This document shows positions 37,324 through 46,844 of a stretch of 64,000 bases of DNA, one piece after another. Both the position numbers and the translations under genes were made by a program. The stretch covers positions 8,712,001 through 8,776,000 of the forward strand of contig NZ_CP127294.1 of NCBI RefSeq assembly GCF_030285625.1, written 5' to 3'. How positions within the stretch are numbered: position 1 is the stretch's first letter; each line of letters starts with the position of its first letter. The notes under the pieces were generated by a model, which was not told the origin of the DNA, searched no databases, and was given only the letters and a program-made list of their open reading frames with translations. Source of the stretch: Amycolatopsis sp. 2-15. GTDB taxonomy: Bacteria; Actinomycetota; Actinomycetes; Mycobacteriales; Pseudonocardiaceae.

Positions 37324-38451
37324 ATGACCACTGCCGTCGGAGCGCCGGCGCAGCACACCACCCACCGGCGCCTGCTGGCCGAGGTCGGTGCCGGGCGGAC
37401 TCCCCAGGCCGAGCTGGACGCGATCGTCGTGCCCAACGGCCGCGACGAGCACGCGCTGGACCACACCTGGACCATCGCACGAGAGCTCGACGCGCCGGTG
37501 CTGCTGCTGTGCAGCCAAAAGGCGAGCGCCGACCGGGTCGTGCTGGCGGCGAAGAAAGCCCGGGTGCGGGCCTTCGCGATCGACACCGACGGTCTCCCGC
37601 CGGGCGTCCTGCCCCGTTTCGCCGCGTCTCGGCTGTTGCGGGAGCACAAGCTGCTCCGCGGCGCCGACACCAGCCTCAAGCGCAACCTGGGCCTGCTCGT
37701 CGCCGGCCTCGCGGGCTGGCAGCGGGTGCTGTTCCTCGACGACGACATCACCCTGCCCCGGCCCGCCGACCTGCGCGAGGCCGCGGGCTTGCTCGGCGAT
37801 CACGCGGCCGTGGGCCTGACGAACACCGGGATGCCGGACAACTCCGTGGTGTGCCACGCCTACCGCGAGTCGGGCGGCCGGCAGGACACGTTCGTCGGCG
37901 GCGGTGCGCTGGTCGTGGGCGAGCGGTGTTTCGACTCGTTCTTCCCGGACCTCTACAACGAGGACTGGTTCTTCCTGCTGGGCGACAGCGGGCTGCGGTC
38001 GACCGCGCTCACCGGGAGCGCGCACCAGGCGGAGTACGACCCGTACAACCAGGTCCGCGCCGAGTCCGAGGAGCTGGGCGACACGCTCGCCGAGGGCGTC
38101 TACGGTCTGCTCGACCAGGGCCTCGGTCTGTCGGCCGCGACGGAGAGCTACTGGACGAGGTTCCTCGAGGTCCGCCGGAACTTCATCCGCACGGCGCTGC
38201 TCCAGGTTTCCGAAGCGGCCGGGCTGGATTTCGACAGACGCGACAACATGACCGAAGCGCTGCGTACGGCTTTGCGCCGCAACGAGGAAATGATCACGCC
38301 GAAGCTGTGCGCGGACTACCTGCGAGCGTGGCAGGACGACCGGGAAACGTGGTGCGAGCACGTGGCCAACCTGCACGAGGGGCACGTGAACGGCGACGTG
38401 GACACGGCGTTCCAGGTCCTCGGGATCGCCGACCTGGTGCTGCGGAGCTGA
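37324..38451 (+). CDS. Glycosyltransferase-like protein (GT-A fold suggested)
   Basis: 375 residues. After an N-terminal strand LDAIVVPNGRDEHAL come APVLLLCSQKAS and VLFLDDDITLP (about 137-147); the Asp triplet is typical of the metal/nucleotide-sugar site of GT-A enzymes. FVGGGALVVGERCFDSFFPDLY and NEDWFFLL (about 218-225) fit the acceptor and base positions. The C-terminal third is helical. Donor and acceptor are unknown. It starts one base after the XRE regulator stop, so the pair forms a two-gene unit. Confidence 0.65.
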   Translation: MTTAVGAPAQHTTHRRLLAEVGAGRTPQAELDAIVVPNGRDEHALDHTWTIARELDAPVLLLCSQKASADRVVLAAKKARVRAFAIDTDGLPPGVLPRFAASRLLREHKLLRGADTSLKRNLGLLVAGLAGWQRVLFLDDDITLPRPADLREAAGLLGDHAAVGLTNTGMPDNSVVCHAYRESGGRQDTFVGGGALVVGERCFDSFFPDLYNEDWFFLLGDSGLRSTALTGSAHQAEYDPYNQVRAESEELGDTLAEGVYGLLDQGLGLSAATESYWTRFLEVRRNFIRTALLQVSEAAGLDFDRRDNMTEALRTALRRNEEMITPKLCADYLRAWQDDRETWCEHVANLHEGHVNGDVDTAFQVLGIADLVLRS

Positions 38452-38452
38452 T

Positions 38453-39007
38453 TCAGAGGGTCTTCACCAGCACGTGGCACAGCTCGGCTTCGGACACGGT
38501 TCGGCCATCCGGGAGGAAGTGCTCGGCGTAGCAGACGACCGTGCCGTGCCCCCAGTCCCGGTAATCCAGGCGGCGGTACAGCCGGGCCGCGTCCGCGTTG
38601 TCCGTGCGCACGGCCAGCGCGGCGCGCCGGTGCCCGAGACTCGCCAGCCGGCCCTCGGCCACGCGAACAAGCGCCCGGCCGACCCCGCGGTTGCGCGCCG
38701 CCGGCAGCACTTCCAGGTGCGTCAGCAATGGGACGCCCGGCAGCCGGCTGCGGATCGGCGGCTCCTCGGCGTCCTCCAGCCACAGGTACAGGTCCCCGAC
38801 CGGCCGATCCGCCCACCACGCGGTGAACAGGACACCCAGCCCCTCGGCCTGCCGCGCCAGCCGGTCGGCGAAGTACTCTTCCGCGCCGAGCACGATGCTC
38901 AGCGCCTTGACGTCGGTCGGTTCGGCGGCCCGGATCGTCGCCTCGGCCGCGGGTTCCCCTTCGCCGGACGGGCAGCCGTCGGCGTCGCGCGGATCGGTCC
39001 TGAACAT
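38453..39007 (-). CDS. GNAT family N-acetyltransferase
   Basis: The 184-residue protein has the GNAT core: THLEVLPAARNRGVGRALV is the acetyl-CoA pyrophosphate loop (R-N-R-G-V-G) and AARLYRRLDYRDWG the C-terminal helix-strand. The substrate is unknown. ATG 39007 has GGAGG four bases upstream; longer frames have no ribosome site. It ends one base from the convergent glycosyltransferase-like gene. The interval 39008-39619 has no gene apart from the priA-tail repeats. Confidence 0.88.
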   Translation of the reverse strand: MFRTDPRDADGCPSGEGEPAAEATIRAAEPTDVKALSIVLGAEEYFADRLARQAEGLGVLFTAWWADRPVGDLYLWLEDAEEPPIRSRLPGVPLLTHLEVLPAARNRGVGRALVRVAEGRLASLGHRRAALAVRTDNADAARLYRRLDYRDWGHGTVVCYAEHFLPDGRTVSEAELCHVLVKTL

Positions 39008-39325
39008 CGCGCCTCCAGCGTAGGGGGACCCGGCGGAAGCGCGCAGCCAGCGAAAGGAGCAGTCCCGGCGCGCGCACGGAGCAGTGCCGCGGGCGTGCTT
39101 CATCCCGCCGGGCCCTCCCCCGACCGCTTTCCACATGCCCGATCAAGACCGAAACGAAACGGGTCGAAGGCTGTATTGGTCCGGACAACATCGGCGAGCT
39201 CGGCGTTTCGGCCGTCGTCCGGCGGCTTCCGCTCCGGGCTAAGGAAAGGACTGCACCACCCTGGCCGGTTCGAGCGGTGCTGGATCGGCTGCGGCGGATC
39301 CGGCTGAACGCGGACCGGCTCGGCC

Positions 39326-39702
39326 GCCTTACGCGCATCCCAGCGGGCCGCCGCGCCGTGGAACACGGCAGACCGAGCTGCCCCTGCACAACCACCACCG
39401 CCAGACCGCGCGGCCGCCAGACAGGGCAACGCCGCCCGCCCACCAACCCAAGCCGCGCTAGATCGGATCCAGTTGGAGCCGCTGGCGGCTCGGGCCGCCT
39501 TACGCGCGTCCTGCGCCGCGTCGTGGAACACCTCAGATCGCGTTGCCCCTCAGCGAGCTACGCCGGACCGCGCAGCCGCGGTGCAGGACAAAGCCGTCCA
39601 CCCACCAACCCAAACCGCGCTAGATCAGCTCCAACGGGTCCAGCTGAATCCGCACCGGCTCCGCCGCCTTACGCGCATCACGCCGGGCCGCTGCGTCGTG
39701 GA
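39326..39702 (-). repeat. Three diverged tandem copies of the 3' end of priA, period about 170 bp
   Basis: The plus-strand segment CCTTACGCGCATC...CGTGGA occurs at about 39326-39365, 39497-39531 and 39667-39702. The last copy is the genuine priA end and the other two lie downstream of its stop. Each copy also repeats the following CTAGATC-GGTTTGGGTTGGTGG-like sequence on the minus strand. The minus-strand frame of each can still be read as a version of DARKAAEPVRIQLDP. Confidence 0.75.
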
Positions 39703-41752
39703 GCAGGGCGGCGAGCGTTTTGCCCTCCGGGCGGGCCACGCGGACCAGGGCGCGTTCGCGGGAGGTGTTGCCGTCGGGGTCGAAGTCGCCGAGGGGGACG
39801 GGGCCGAGGACTTCGCCGGTGTCGGGCAGGGGCAGGTCGTCGAGGACGGAGGCGACGGCGTCGGGCGTGCCTTCGACGCTGGCCATGCGCATGGCGGGCG
39901 GGAAGCCCAGTTCGCGACGCTGGCTGAGCTCCAGGGAGGCGTGCCAGGCCGGGTCCCAGCGGACGAGGGCCTGGACCACGGACAGACCGGCCTCGGCACC
40001 GACCACGATGCGGCCGCCCGAAGCGCCGGGGCGGACCAAGGCGCCGGCGGCCATCCAGCGGCGCAGGGTTTCCTCGGCGGCGCGCAGGTCCTGGCGGCCG
40101 AGCAGGGCCCAGCCGTCGAGGAGCAGGGCGGCGCCGTAGCCGCCTTCGGCGACCGGTTCGGCGCCGGGCGTGCAGACCACCAGCGCGGGGTGGCCCGGCA
40201 CGGTGGCCAGGACCTCCGCGGCGCCTGAAGTGCGCACGGGAATGCCGGGAAAGGCCCGGCCCAGCTCCTCCGCCGTCCGCTTCGCGCCCACGATCACCGC
40301 GCGCAGCCGCACCGAACCGCAAGCCTGGCAACGGAACGCGGTCTCCGGCACGCCGCACCAGCGGCACGCGGGCGGCTTCGGCGCGCCGTCCACCGAGCCG
40401 CCGGGCAGCGCCAGCGGGCCGGCGCAACGGCGGCAGTGCGCGGGCGTGCGGCAGTTGCCGCAGGCCAAGCCCGGGACGTAGCCGCGCCGGGGCACCTGGA
40501 CCAGAGCCGGGAGGCCGGCGGCGAACGACTGGCGCGCCACCTCGAACGCCACCGCGGGCAGGCGGGCGACGCGGGCGGCCTCGTCGCGGGCCACGTCGAA
40601 GTCCTCCCCCACCGGCGTCACGCGCGGGGCCGCCGCGCGCAGCTCGGTGCGGTCGGCCAGCACGGCCTGCGCCCAGCCCGACTCCACGAGCAGCTGCGCC
40701 TCCGCCGTCCGCGCGAAACCGCCCACGAGCAGCGACGACTTCGTGGCGTGCGCGCGGTCCATGAGCACGTCGCGCACGTGCGGGTAGGGCGCGTGCGGGT
40801 CAAGATGCAGGTCGTCGCCGTCGTCCCACACCACGAACAAGCCCGGGTCGGCCACCGGTGCGAACATCGCCGCGCGGGTGCCCACCACGACCTGGACGCC
40901 GCCGCGCAGCACGGCAAGCCAGCGCCGGTACCGCTCCGCCGGCCCGAGCCCGGCGATCAACGCGACCACCGAGGATTCGCCCATCAGCGCTACGCACGCG
41001 TCGTGCACCCGCGTGAGGTCACGATGGTCCGGCACCACGAGCACCGCGCCCCGGCCGCACGACGCCGCCACCGCCGCGGCCTCCGCGAGCCGGCGCGGCC
41101 AGTCCTCGCCCGGCAGCGCCTGCCACACCGCGTTGGCCGGTTTACCGTCGGCCACGGCGTCCAGGAACGCCGGACCCCGTTGGTACTTCGACCATGCCGA
41201 CACGTCCGGCACTTCCGGCGGAGGCGCCGGCTCCGAAGCAGGCTCGGCCTCGGCTTTGGCGTGCCGCGGCGGTAGAGCCAGGCGCAGCACGTCGGACAGG
41301 GTGCCGCCGTAGCGATCGGCCACCGACCGGCACACGGCGTGCAGCGAAGGCGGCAACACGGGCTCGCTCGACGTGACGCGCTCCAGGTACGCCAGCTTCC
41401 GCTCGTACTCCGTGGTGTCCGTGCGCTCCAGGAGGTAACCGTCCACGAGCTGTCCCGCGAACCGCACGCGCACGCGGCAGCCCGGCACCGCGGCTTCGTG
41501 CAGCTTGTCCGGCACCTGGTAGTCGAACGTCCGGTCCAGGTGCGCCAGCGGGATGTCCACCACGATCTTCGCCACGGGCAGCTCGGGCGCCGGCTGCTGC
41601 GCCCCCTTGCGCGGCCCGGCTTTCCGGGCCGCCGCAGCCTTCCCGGCACCGGCGGCCGGCTTCCGGGCGCGCGGCGCGGAGGCCTTCGGCTCCGAGGCGG
41701 AGCGCGAAGGCTCCGGAAGGTCCCACAGCGGGGCGGGTTCGGAACTGCTCAC
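39620..41752 (-). CDS. priA: Primosomal protein N' (PriA), helicase-motif-deficient actinobacterial type
   Basis: About 710 residues. VAKIVVDIPLAHLDRTFDY and GCRVRVRFAGQLVDGYLLE form the 3'-DNA-end binding domain. The zinc cysteines are present (CGNCRTPAHCRRCAGPL; CRWCGVPETAFRCQACGS). The helicase motifs are degenerate: the P-loop position reads ASCGRGAVLVVPD and the Walker B box reads WDDGDD in place of DEEH. The protein should therefore bind restart forks and the primosome without unwinding, as known for actinobacterial PriA. GTG 41752 has TAGAGA seven bases upstream (41760-41765), a leaderless promoter. The frame upstream only translates a tandem repeat. Confidence 0.92.
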   Translation of the reverse strand: MSSSEPAPLWDLPEPSRSASEPKASAPRARKPAAGAGKAAAARKAGPRKGAQQPAPELPVAKIVVDIPLAHLDRTFDYQVPDKLHEAAVPGCRVRVRFAGQLVDGYLLERTDTTEYERKLAYLERVTSSEPVLPPSLHAVCRSVADRYGGTLSDVLRLALPPRHAKAEAEPASEPAPPPEVPDVSAWSKYQRGPAFLDAVADGKPANAVWQALPGEDWPRRLAEAAAVAASCGRGAVLVVPDHRDLTRVHDACVALMGESSVVALIAGLGPAERYRRWLAVLRGGVQVVVGTRAAMFAPVADPGLFVVWDDGDDLHLDPHAPYPHVRDVLMDRAHATKSSLLVGGFARTAEAQLLVESGWAQAVLADRTELRAAAPRVTPVGEDFDVARDEAARVARLPAVAFEVARQSFAAGLPALVQVPRRGYVPGLACGNCRTPAHCRRCAGPLALPGGSVDGAPKPPACRWCGVPETAFRCQACGSVRLRAVIVGAKRTAEELGRAFPGIPVRTSGAAEVLATVPGHPALVVCTPGAEPVAEGGYGAALLLDGWALLGRQDLRAAEETLRRWMAAGALVRPGASGGRIVVGAEAGLSVVQALVRWDPAWHASLELSQRRELGFPPAMRMASVEGTPDAVASVLDDLPLPDTGEVLGPVPLGDFDPDGNTSRERALVRVARPEGKTLAALLHDAAARRDARKAAEPVRIQLDPLELI

Positions 41753-41759
41753 CCCGAGA

Positions 41760-41765
41760 TCTCTA
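41760..41765 (-). promoter_or_regulatory. -10 element for priA
   Basis: TAGAGA on the minus strand lies seven bases before GTG 41752 with no ribosome site, supporting that start. Confidence 0.45.
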
Positions 41766-41798
41766 CCAGACCCCGCCGACGGTCCCACCGCCAGAACG

Positions 41799-42010
41799 CC
41801 CCAATGTGGCGTTCGGTGCGCCCAACGCACCCGATGCGGCGTTCGGTGCGCCCAACGCACCCAATGCGGCATCCGGTGCGCCCAACGCACCCAATGCGGC
41901 GTCCGGTGCGCCCAACGCACCCAATGCGGCGTTCGGTGCGTTGGGCGCGGAGCGCCTCCGTTGAGGGCGGCGGCGGGGGCATGGATGGAGCAACCAACGC
42001 CACACTGGGG
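41799..42010. repeat. CCCCAATG-family element, copy 2, containing a 30-bp tandem array
   Basis: The element is bounded by CCCCAATGTGGCGTT at 41799 and its inverted form AACGCCACACTGGGG ending at 42010. Bases 41800-41940 hold 4.7 copies of an exact 30-bp period beginning CCCAATGCGGCGTTCGG, with one to three changes per copy. Bases 41952-41991 are the inverse of 58034-58070 in copy 3. It lies between metK and priA. No gene is present. Confidence 0.85.
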
Positions 42011-42052
42011 TGCGGCACTCAGCTGGGTCGAGCGGGCTGCCGCCGGAAAGCC

Positions 42053-42099
42053 GTGAAGGGCACGCCGAGGGAAGCGGATTCCCTCGGCGTGCCCTTCAC
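42053..42099 (-). terminator. metK terminator, perfect 21-bp stem
   Basis: The arms at 42053-42073 and 42079-42099 are fully complementary around a five-base loop (GCGGA). It lies 23 bases downstream of the metK stop on the minus strand and separates metK from priA. Confidence 0.85.
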
Positions 42100-42121
42100 G
42101 AACAACAGGACAGCCGGAAAC

Positions 42122-43324
<1,203 letters not shown>

Positions 43325-43405
43325 GACCTCGTCACTTCCCTCGGTTTCGGCTCGGTACCCGCGAACTTAGGTACCCCTTACACGGCCCTACATTACCCAG
43401 AAGGC

Positions 43406-44644
43406 CTAGTGCTGGAGTCGACGTTCGCGCAAGCTTGTTACAGCGTCCCACACTGTGGCCGCGAGCCGCGCCTTCGCGCCGAGCGAGATCTCCTGCTCGG
43501 TGCCGTCGGCGGCCAGCAGCCAGCCGGAGTTGTCCTCCGTGCCGAACGCCTTGCCGTCGCCCACCGCGTTGACCACCAGCAGGTCGGCGCCCTTGCGCCG
43601 CAGCTTCGTGCGCGCGTGGTCGAGCACGCTGCCGTGCTCGTCGCCCGTCTCTGCGGCGAACCCAACCACCGTCTGGCCCTCGCGCCGGCCCTGGACCAGC
43701 TCGGCGAGGATGTCGGCGTTGCGGTCGAGGGTGATCACCGGGTCGGGCGAGTCGTCAGATTTCTTGATCTTGTAATCGGCCCTGGTGGCCGGCCGGAAGT
43801 CGGCGACGGCGGCGGCCATCACGACCACGTCGGCGTCCGCGGCGGCCGCGTGCACGGCCTTGCGCAGCTCCTCCGCGCTCGACACGCGCTCCACGTGCGC
43901 GCCGGCGGGCTGGGGCAGCTCGACGGTGTGGGCCGCGATCAACGTCACGTCGGCACCGCGCTGGGCGGCCACGCGCGCGAGCGCGAAACCCTGCTTGCCC
44001 GACGAACGGTTGCCCAGGTAACGGACGGGGTCCAGCGGTTCCCGCGTGCCGCCCGCGGAGACGACCACGCGCAGGCCCTCGAGGTCGCGCGGCAACGCGC
44101 GGGGCTCGTCGAGCAGCAGGCGGGCCAGGTCCACGATCTCGGCCGGGTCGGCCAGCCGGCCCTTGCCGGTGTCGACACCTGTGAGGCGACCGGCGGCGGG
44201 CTCGGTCACGACCAAACCGCGCGACCGCAGCAGCGCCACGTTGTCCTGCGTGGCCCGGTGCTCCCACATCTCCGTGTGCATCGCCGGGAAGAAGGCGACC
44301 GGGCACCGGGCGGTGAGCAGGGTCGTGGTGAGGAGGTCGTCGGCGATGCCGTGCGCGGCCTTGGCCAGCAGGTTGGCGGTCGCCGGGACGATCAGCACGA
44401 GGTCGGCTTCCTTGCCGACGCGCACGTGCTGCACCTCGGGCACCTCCGTGAACACCCCGGTGTGCACCGGGTGTCCCGAGAGGGCCTCGAAGGTGGCCGC
44501 GCCGACGAAGTTCAGCGCGGCTTCGGTGGGCACCACGCGGACGTCGTGCCCGGACTCGGTGAGGCCCCGCAGGACCTCACAGGCCTTGTAGGCGGCGATG
44601 CCGCCGCCCACGCCCAGGACGATCCTGGGCTTGGTGTCACTCAC
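43406..44644 (-). CDS. coaBC: Bifunctional CoaBC (phosphopantothenoylcysteine decarboxylase/synthetase)
   Basis: The 412-residue fusion catalyses two steps of coenzyme A synthesis. The CoaC half has [17 protein letters not shown]-binding [18 protein letters not shown] and the substrate clamp [10 protein letters not shown]. The CoaB half has [20 protein letters not shown](RSSGKQG) and AVADFRP, typical of the CTP-dependent synthetase. GTG 44644 overlaps the rpoZ stop by eight bases. It belongs to mihF-gmk-rpoZ-coaBC. Confidence 0.96.
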   Translation of the reverse strand: MSDTKPRIVLGVGGGIAAYKACEVLRGLTESGHDVRVVPTEAALNFVGAATFEALSGHPVHTGVFTEVPEVQHVRVGKEADLVLIVPATANLLAKAAHGIADDLLTTTLLTARCPVAFFPAMHTEMWEHRATQDNVALLRSRGLVVTEPAAGRLTGVDTGKGRLADPAEIVDLARLLLDEPRALPRDLEGLRVVVSAGGTREPLDPVRYLGNRSSGKQGFALARVAAQRGADVTLIAAHTVELPQPAGAHVERVSSAEELRKAVHAAAADADVVVMAAAVADFRPATRADYKIKKSDDSPDPVITLDRNADILAELVQGRREGQTVVGFAAETGDEHGSVLDHARTKLRRKGADLLVVNAVGDGKAFGTEDNSGWLLAADGTEQEISLGAKARLAATVWDAVTSLRERRLQH

Positions 44645-44906
44645 CCTCGGTGTGTTCGAGCAGACCACCGTGGATCTCGCGCAGCGCGATCGACAGCGGC
44701 TTCTCGCGGGGGCCCGGCTCCACGAGGGGGCCGACGTACTCCAGCAGACCCTCGCCCAACTGGGCGTAGTAGTCGTTGATCTGACGCGCGCGCTTGGCCG
44801 AGTAGATCACCAGCGCGTACTTCGAGGAGACCTTTTCGAGCAGGTCGTCGATCGGCGGGTTGGTGATGCCCTCGAGCTCTTCCAGCATCGCCTGTTGAAC
44901 AGCCAC
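44637..44906 (-). CDS. rpoZ: DNA-directed RNA polymerase omega subunit
   Basis: The 89-residue protein chaperones the beta-prime subunit. [20 protein letters not shown] and [13 protein letters not shown] are the conserved regions 1 and 2 of actinobacterial omega. The C-terminus is an acidic tail. GTG 44906 starts five bases after the gmk stop, and the gmk-rpoZ order is widely conserved. Confidence 0.95.
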   Translation of the reverse strand: MAVQQAMLEELEGITNPPIDDLLEKVSSKYALVIYSAKRARQINDYYAQLGEGLLEYVGPLVEPGPREKPLSIALREIHGGLLEHTEGE

Positions 44907-44911
44907 TCGTG

Positions 44912-45574
44912 CTACTCCGTATCGTCCAGGATATCGGCGGCAGAGGAATCGCCACCGGTAATCAAGTCTAGCAACCTCGCCGCGGCGGTCCCCACGTCGG
45001 CGTTCACGAGCCGGACGTCGAACTCGCCCGCGGCCGCCAGTTCGCGTTCCGCCTCGGCGAGCCGGGCCTGCACGGCGGCCTCCGATTCGGTGCCGCGCCC
45101 GGTGAGCCTACCGACCAGCTCGTCCCACGAGGGCGGCATCAGCATCACCAGCCGGGCCTCCGGCATGGCCGCCCGGACCTGCCGCGCGCCCTGCAGCTCG
45201 ATCTCCAGCACGGCGGGCCGGCCGGCCGCCAGGGCCCGCTCCACGGGCTCGCGCGGCGTGCCGTAGCAGTTGCCCGCGAACTCCGCCCACTCCAGCAGCC
45301 GCCCGTCGGCGACCATCCGGTCGAACTCGGCCCGCTCCACGAAGTGGTAGTGGCTTCCGTCGACCTCGCCGGGCCTCGGCTTCCGCGTCGTGACCGAGAC
45401 GCTGAAGTAGATGTCCGGTTCGAGCTTGCGCAGCTCCCCCACCACGCTCGACTTCCCGACACCGGAAGGCCCCGAGACGACGGTGAGCCGGTGGCGGGAG
45501 GTGTCCCCCGCCACCGGCTCACCGTCGCGGTCGGTGTCCCGGATCACCGGGTAGTCCTGACCGACGCCGCTCAC
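44912..45574 (-). CDS. gmk: Guanylate kinase
   Basis: The 220-residue enzyme phosphorylates GMP to GDP. It has the P-loop [14 protein letters not shown], the GMP-binding [20 protein letters not shown] and FAGNCYGTP. An N-terminal extension of about 28 residues precedes the P-loop. GTG 45574 overlaps the mihF stop as GTGA; a start nearer the P-loop is possible but has no better ribosome site. Confidence 0.95.
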   Translation of the reverse strand: MSGVGQDYPVIRDTDRDGEPVAGDTSRHRLTVVSGPSGVGKSSVVGELRKLEPDIYFSVSVTTRKPRPGEVDGSHYHFVERAEFDRMVADGRLLEWAEFAGNCYGTPREPVERALAAGRPAVLEIELQGARQVRAAMPEARLVMLMPPSWDELVGRLTGRGTESEAAVQARLAEAERELAAAGEFDVRLVNADVGTAAARLLDLITGGDSSAADILDDTE

Positions 45575-45888
45575 TCTCCGCTGAACTCGGCCAGCAGCGC
45601 CTTGCGCTGCCGGTCGCCGAGCCCGCGGAGCCTGCGGCTGGGCGCGATCTCCAGTCGTTCCATGGTCTGCTGGGCACGAACCTTGCCGACGCCGGGGAGA
45701 GCCTCGAGCAGGGCCGAAACCTTCATCTTGCCGAGGACTTCGTTCTCCTCGGCCTGCTTCAGCACGTCGACCAGAGTGGTACCGCCCCGCTTCAGCCGCT
45801 CCTTCAGCTCAGCACGGATGCGGCGGGCGGCGGCGGCCTTCTCCAGCGCCGCAGCACGCTGTTCCTCTGTCAGCTGGGGAAGTGCCAC
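45571..45888 (-). CDS. mihF: Integration host factor, actinobacterial type
   Basis: The 105-residue basic protein reads [20 protein letters not shown], then [20 protein letters not shown], the helix-two-turn-helix segment that marks mIHF/sIHF. It bends DNA and organises the nucleoid and is unrelated in sequence to the E. coli IHF. GTG 45888 has GGAGG upstream. It heads mihF-gmk-rpoZ-coaBC. Confidence 0.96.
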   Translation of the reverse strand: MALPQLTEEQRAAALEKAAAARRIRAELKERLKRGGTTLVDVLKQAEENEVLGKMKVSALLEALPGVGKVRAQQTMERLEIAPSRRLRGLGDRQRKALLAEFSGE

Positions 45889-45905
45889 GTTTTCCTCCGG
45901 TAGTT

Positions 45906-45946
45906 CTCAAATCTGGGTGGGTGACGCGACGGTACCCACCCTTGAG
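45906..45946 (-). terminator. Hairpin between pyrF and mihF
   Basis: GGGTGGGT (45915-45922) pairs with ACCCACCC (45934-45941), extended by CTCAA/TTGAG outer arms. It is the probable end of the pyr operon transcript, 50 bases beyond the pyrF stop, though it also sits 18 bases upstream of the mihF start. Confidence 0.6.
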
Positions 45947-45995
45947 CAGGCGCCACAATGCGGGGGTGGCTGGTGGAAGCCGATTCCGGGGCCTG

Positions 45996-46844
45996 CTATT
46001 GGTCTTTTTCGGCTGTGTGGCCCAGCAGCGCGGCGACCCGGACGACCTCGCGGCGCATGGCCTCGGGGTCCGGACCGTGGCGCAGCAGGTCGCGCGAAGA
46101 CGCCGGCAGCACCCCCGGCAGATCAGGCCCGAAGACTGCCCTTAAGTCCGCCACAGTTGCCCCCTGGGCGCCGAAACCGGGTGCCAGCACCGGTCCGTTG
46201 AGCCGGGAAAGGTCCAGCTCACCGGGGCTGATCGTGGCTCCCACGACCACGCCGACGTCGCCGAGGGGCTCGGCACCGGCGTTGTGGTCCGCGGCCGCGT
46301 CGACGATGCTCTGGGCCACCGTGCGCCCGTCCGCCAGCCGCGCGCTCTGCAGCGCGTGGGCCTCCGGGTTCGACGTCCGCGCGAGCACGAACAAGCCGTT
46401 GCCCGCCGCCGTGGCGGCCGCCACGGCGGGATCGAGCGCGCCGAACCCGAGGTACGGCGAAACTGTGGCCGCGTCGGCCTTGAACGCGGCTTTGTCGGCC
46501 ACGTAGGCGGCCGTGTAGGCCGCCATCGTGGAGCCGATGTCGCCGCGCTTCACGTCCAGCAGCACGAGCGCACCGGCGTCGTGGGCCGCGTCCACGACGC
46601 GTTCGAGCACCGCCACGCCGGGCGGGCCGAACGCCTCGAAGAACGCGGACTGTGGCTTCACGATCGCCGTGACGGCTGCCAGGACCTCCGTGGCGCCCAG
46701 CGCGAACCGTTCCAGACCACTCACGTCCAGGGGCAGGCCCCAGGACTCGATCAGGCCCGGATGCGGGTCGATCCCGGCGCACAGCGGCCCGCGGGCCGCC
46801 ACCGCTCTCGCCAGGCGCGCGCCGAACCGCTCGGGCCCGCTCAC
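45996..46844 (-). CDS. pyrF: Orotidine 5'-phosphate decarboxylase, type 2
   Basis: The 282-residue enzyme makes UMP, the last step of de novo pyrimidine synthesis. It is the longer actinobacterial subfamily: [14 protein letters not shown] at the start, [15 protein letters not shown], the catalytic [13 protein letters not shown], then [15 protein letters not shown] 46844 overlaps the carB stop as GTGA. It is the last gene of the pyr operon. Confidence 0.96.
   Translation of the reverse strand: MSGPERFGARLARAVAARGPLCAGIDPHPGLIESWGLPLDVSGLERFALGATEVLAAVTAIVKPQSAFFEAFGPPGVAVLERVVDAAHDAGALVLLDVKRGDIGSTMAAYTAAYVADKAAFKADAATVSPYLGFGALDPAVAAATAAGNGLFVLARTSNPEAHALQSARLADGRTVAQSIVDAAADHNAGAEPLGDVGVVVGATISPGELDLSRLNGPVLAPGFGAQGATVADLRAVFGPDLPGVLPASSRDLLRHGPDPEAMRREVVRVAALLGHTAEKDQ

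Noticed and set aside
39100..39531. Minus-strand open frame of 143 codons downstream of priA
   Set aside because: Made of the diverged priA-tail repeats; not a separate gene.
41800..41940. Possible CRISPR array (30-bp periodic repeat)
   Set aside because: Units are contiguous with no spacers, and no cas gene is present; it is a tandem minisatellite.
43325..43405. SAM riboswitch upstream of metK
   Set aside because: Only 81 bases separate coaBC and metK and no SAM-aptamer helices are recognisable.
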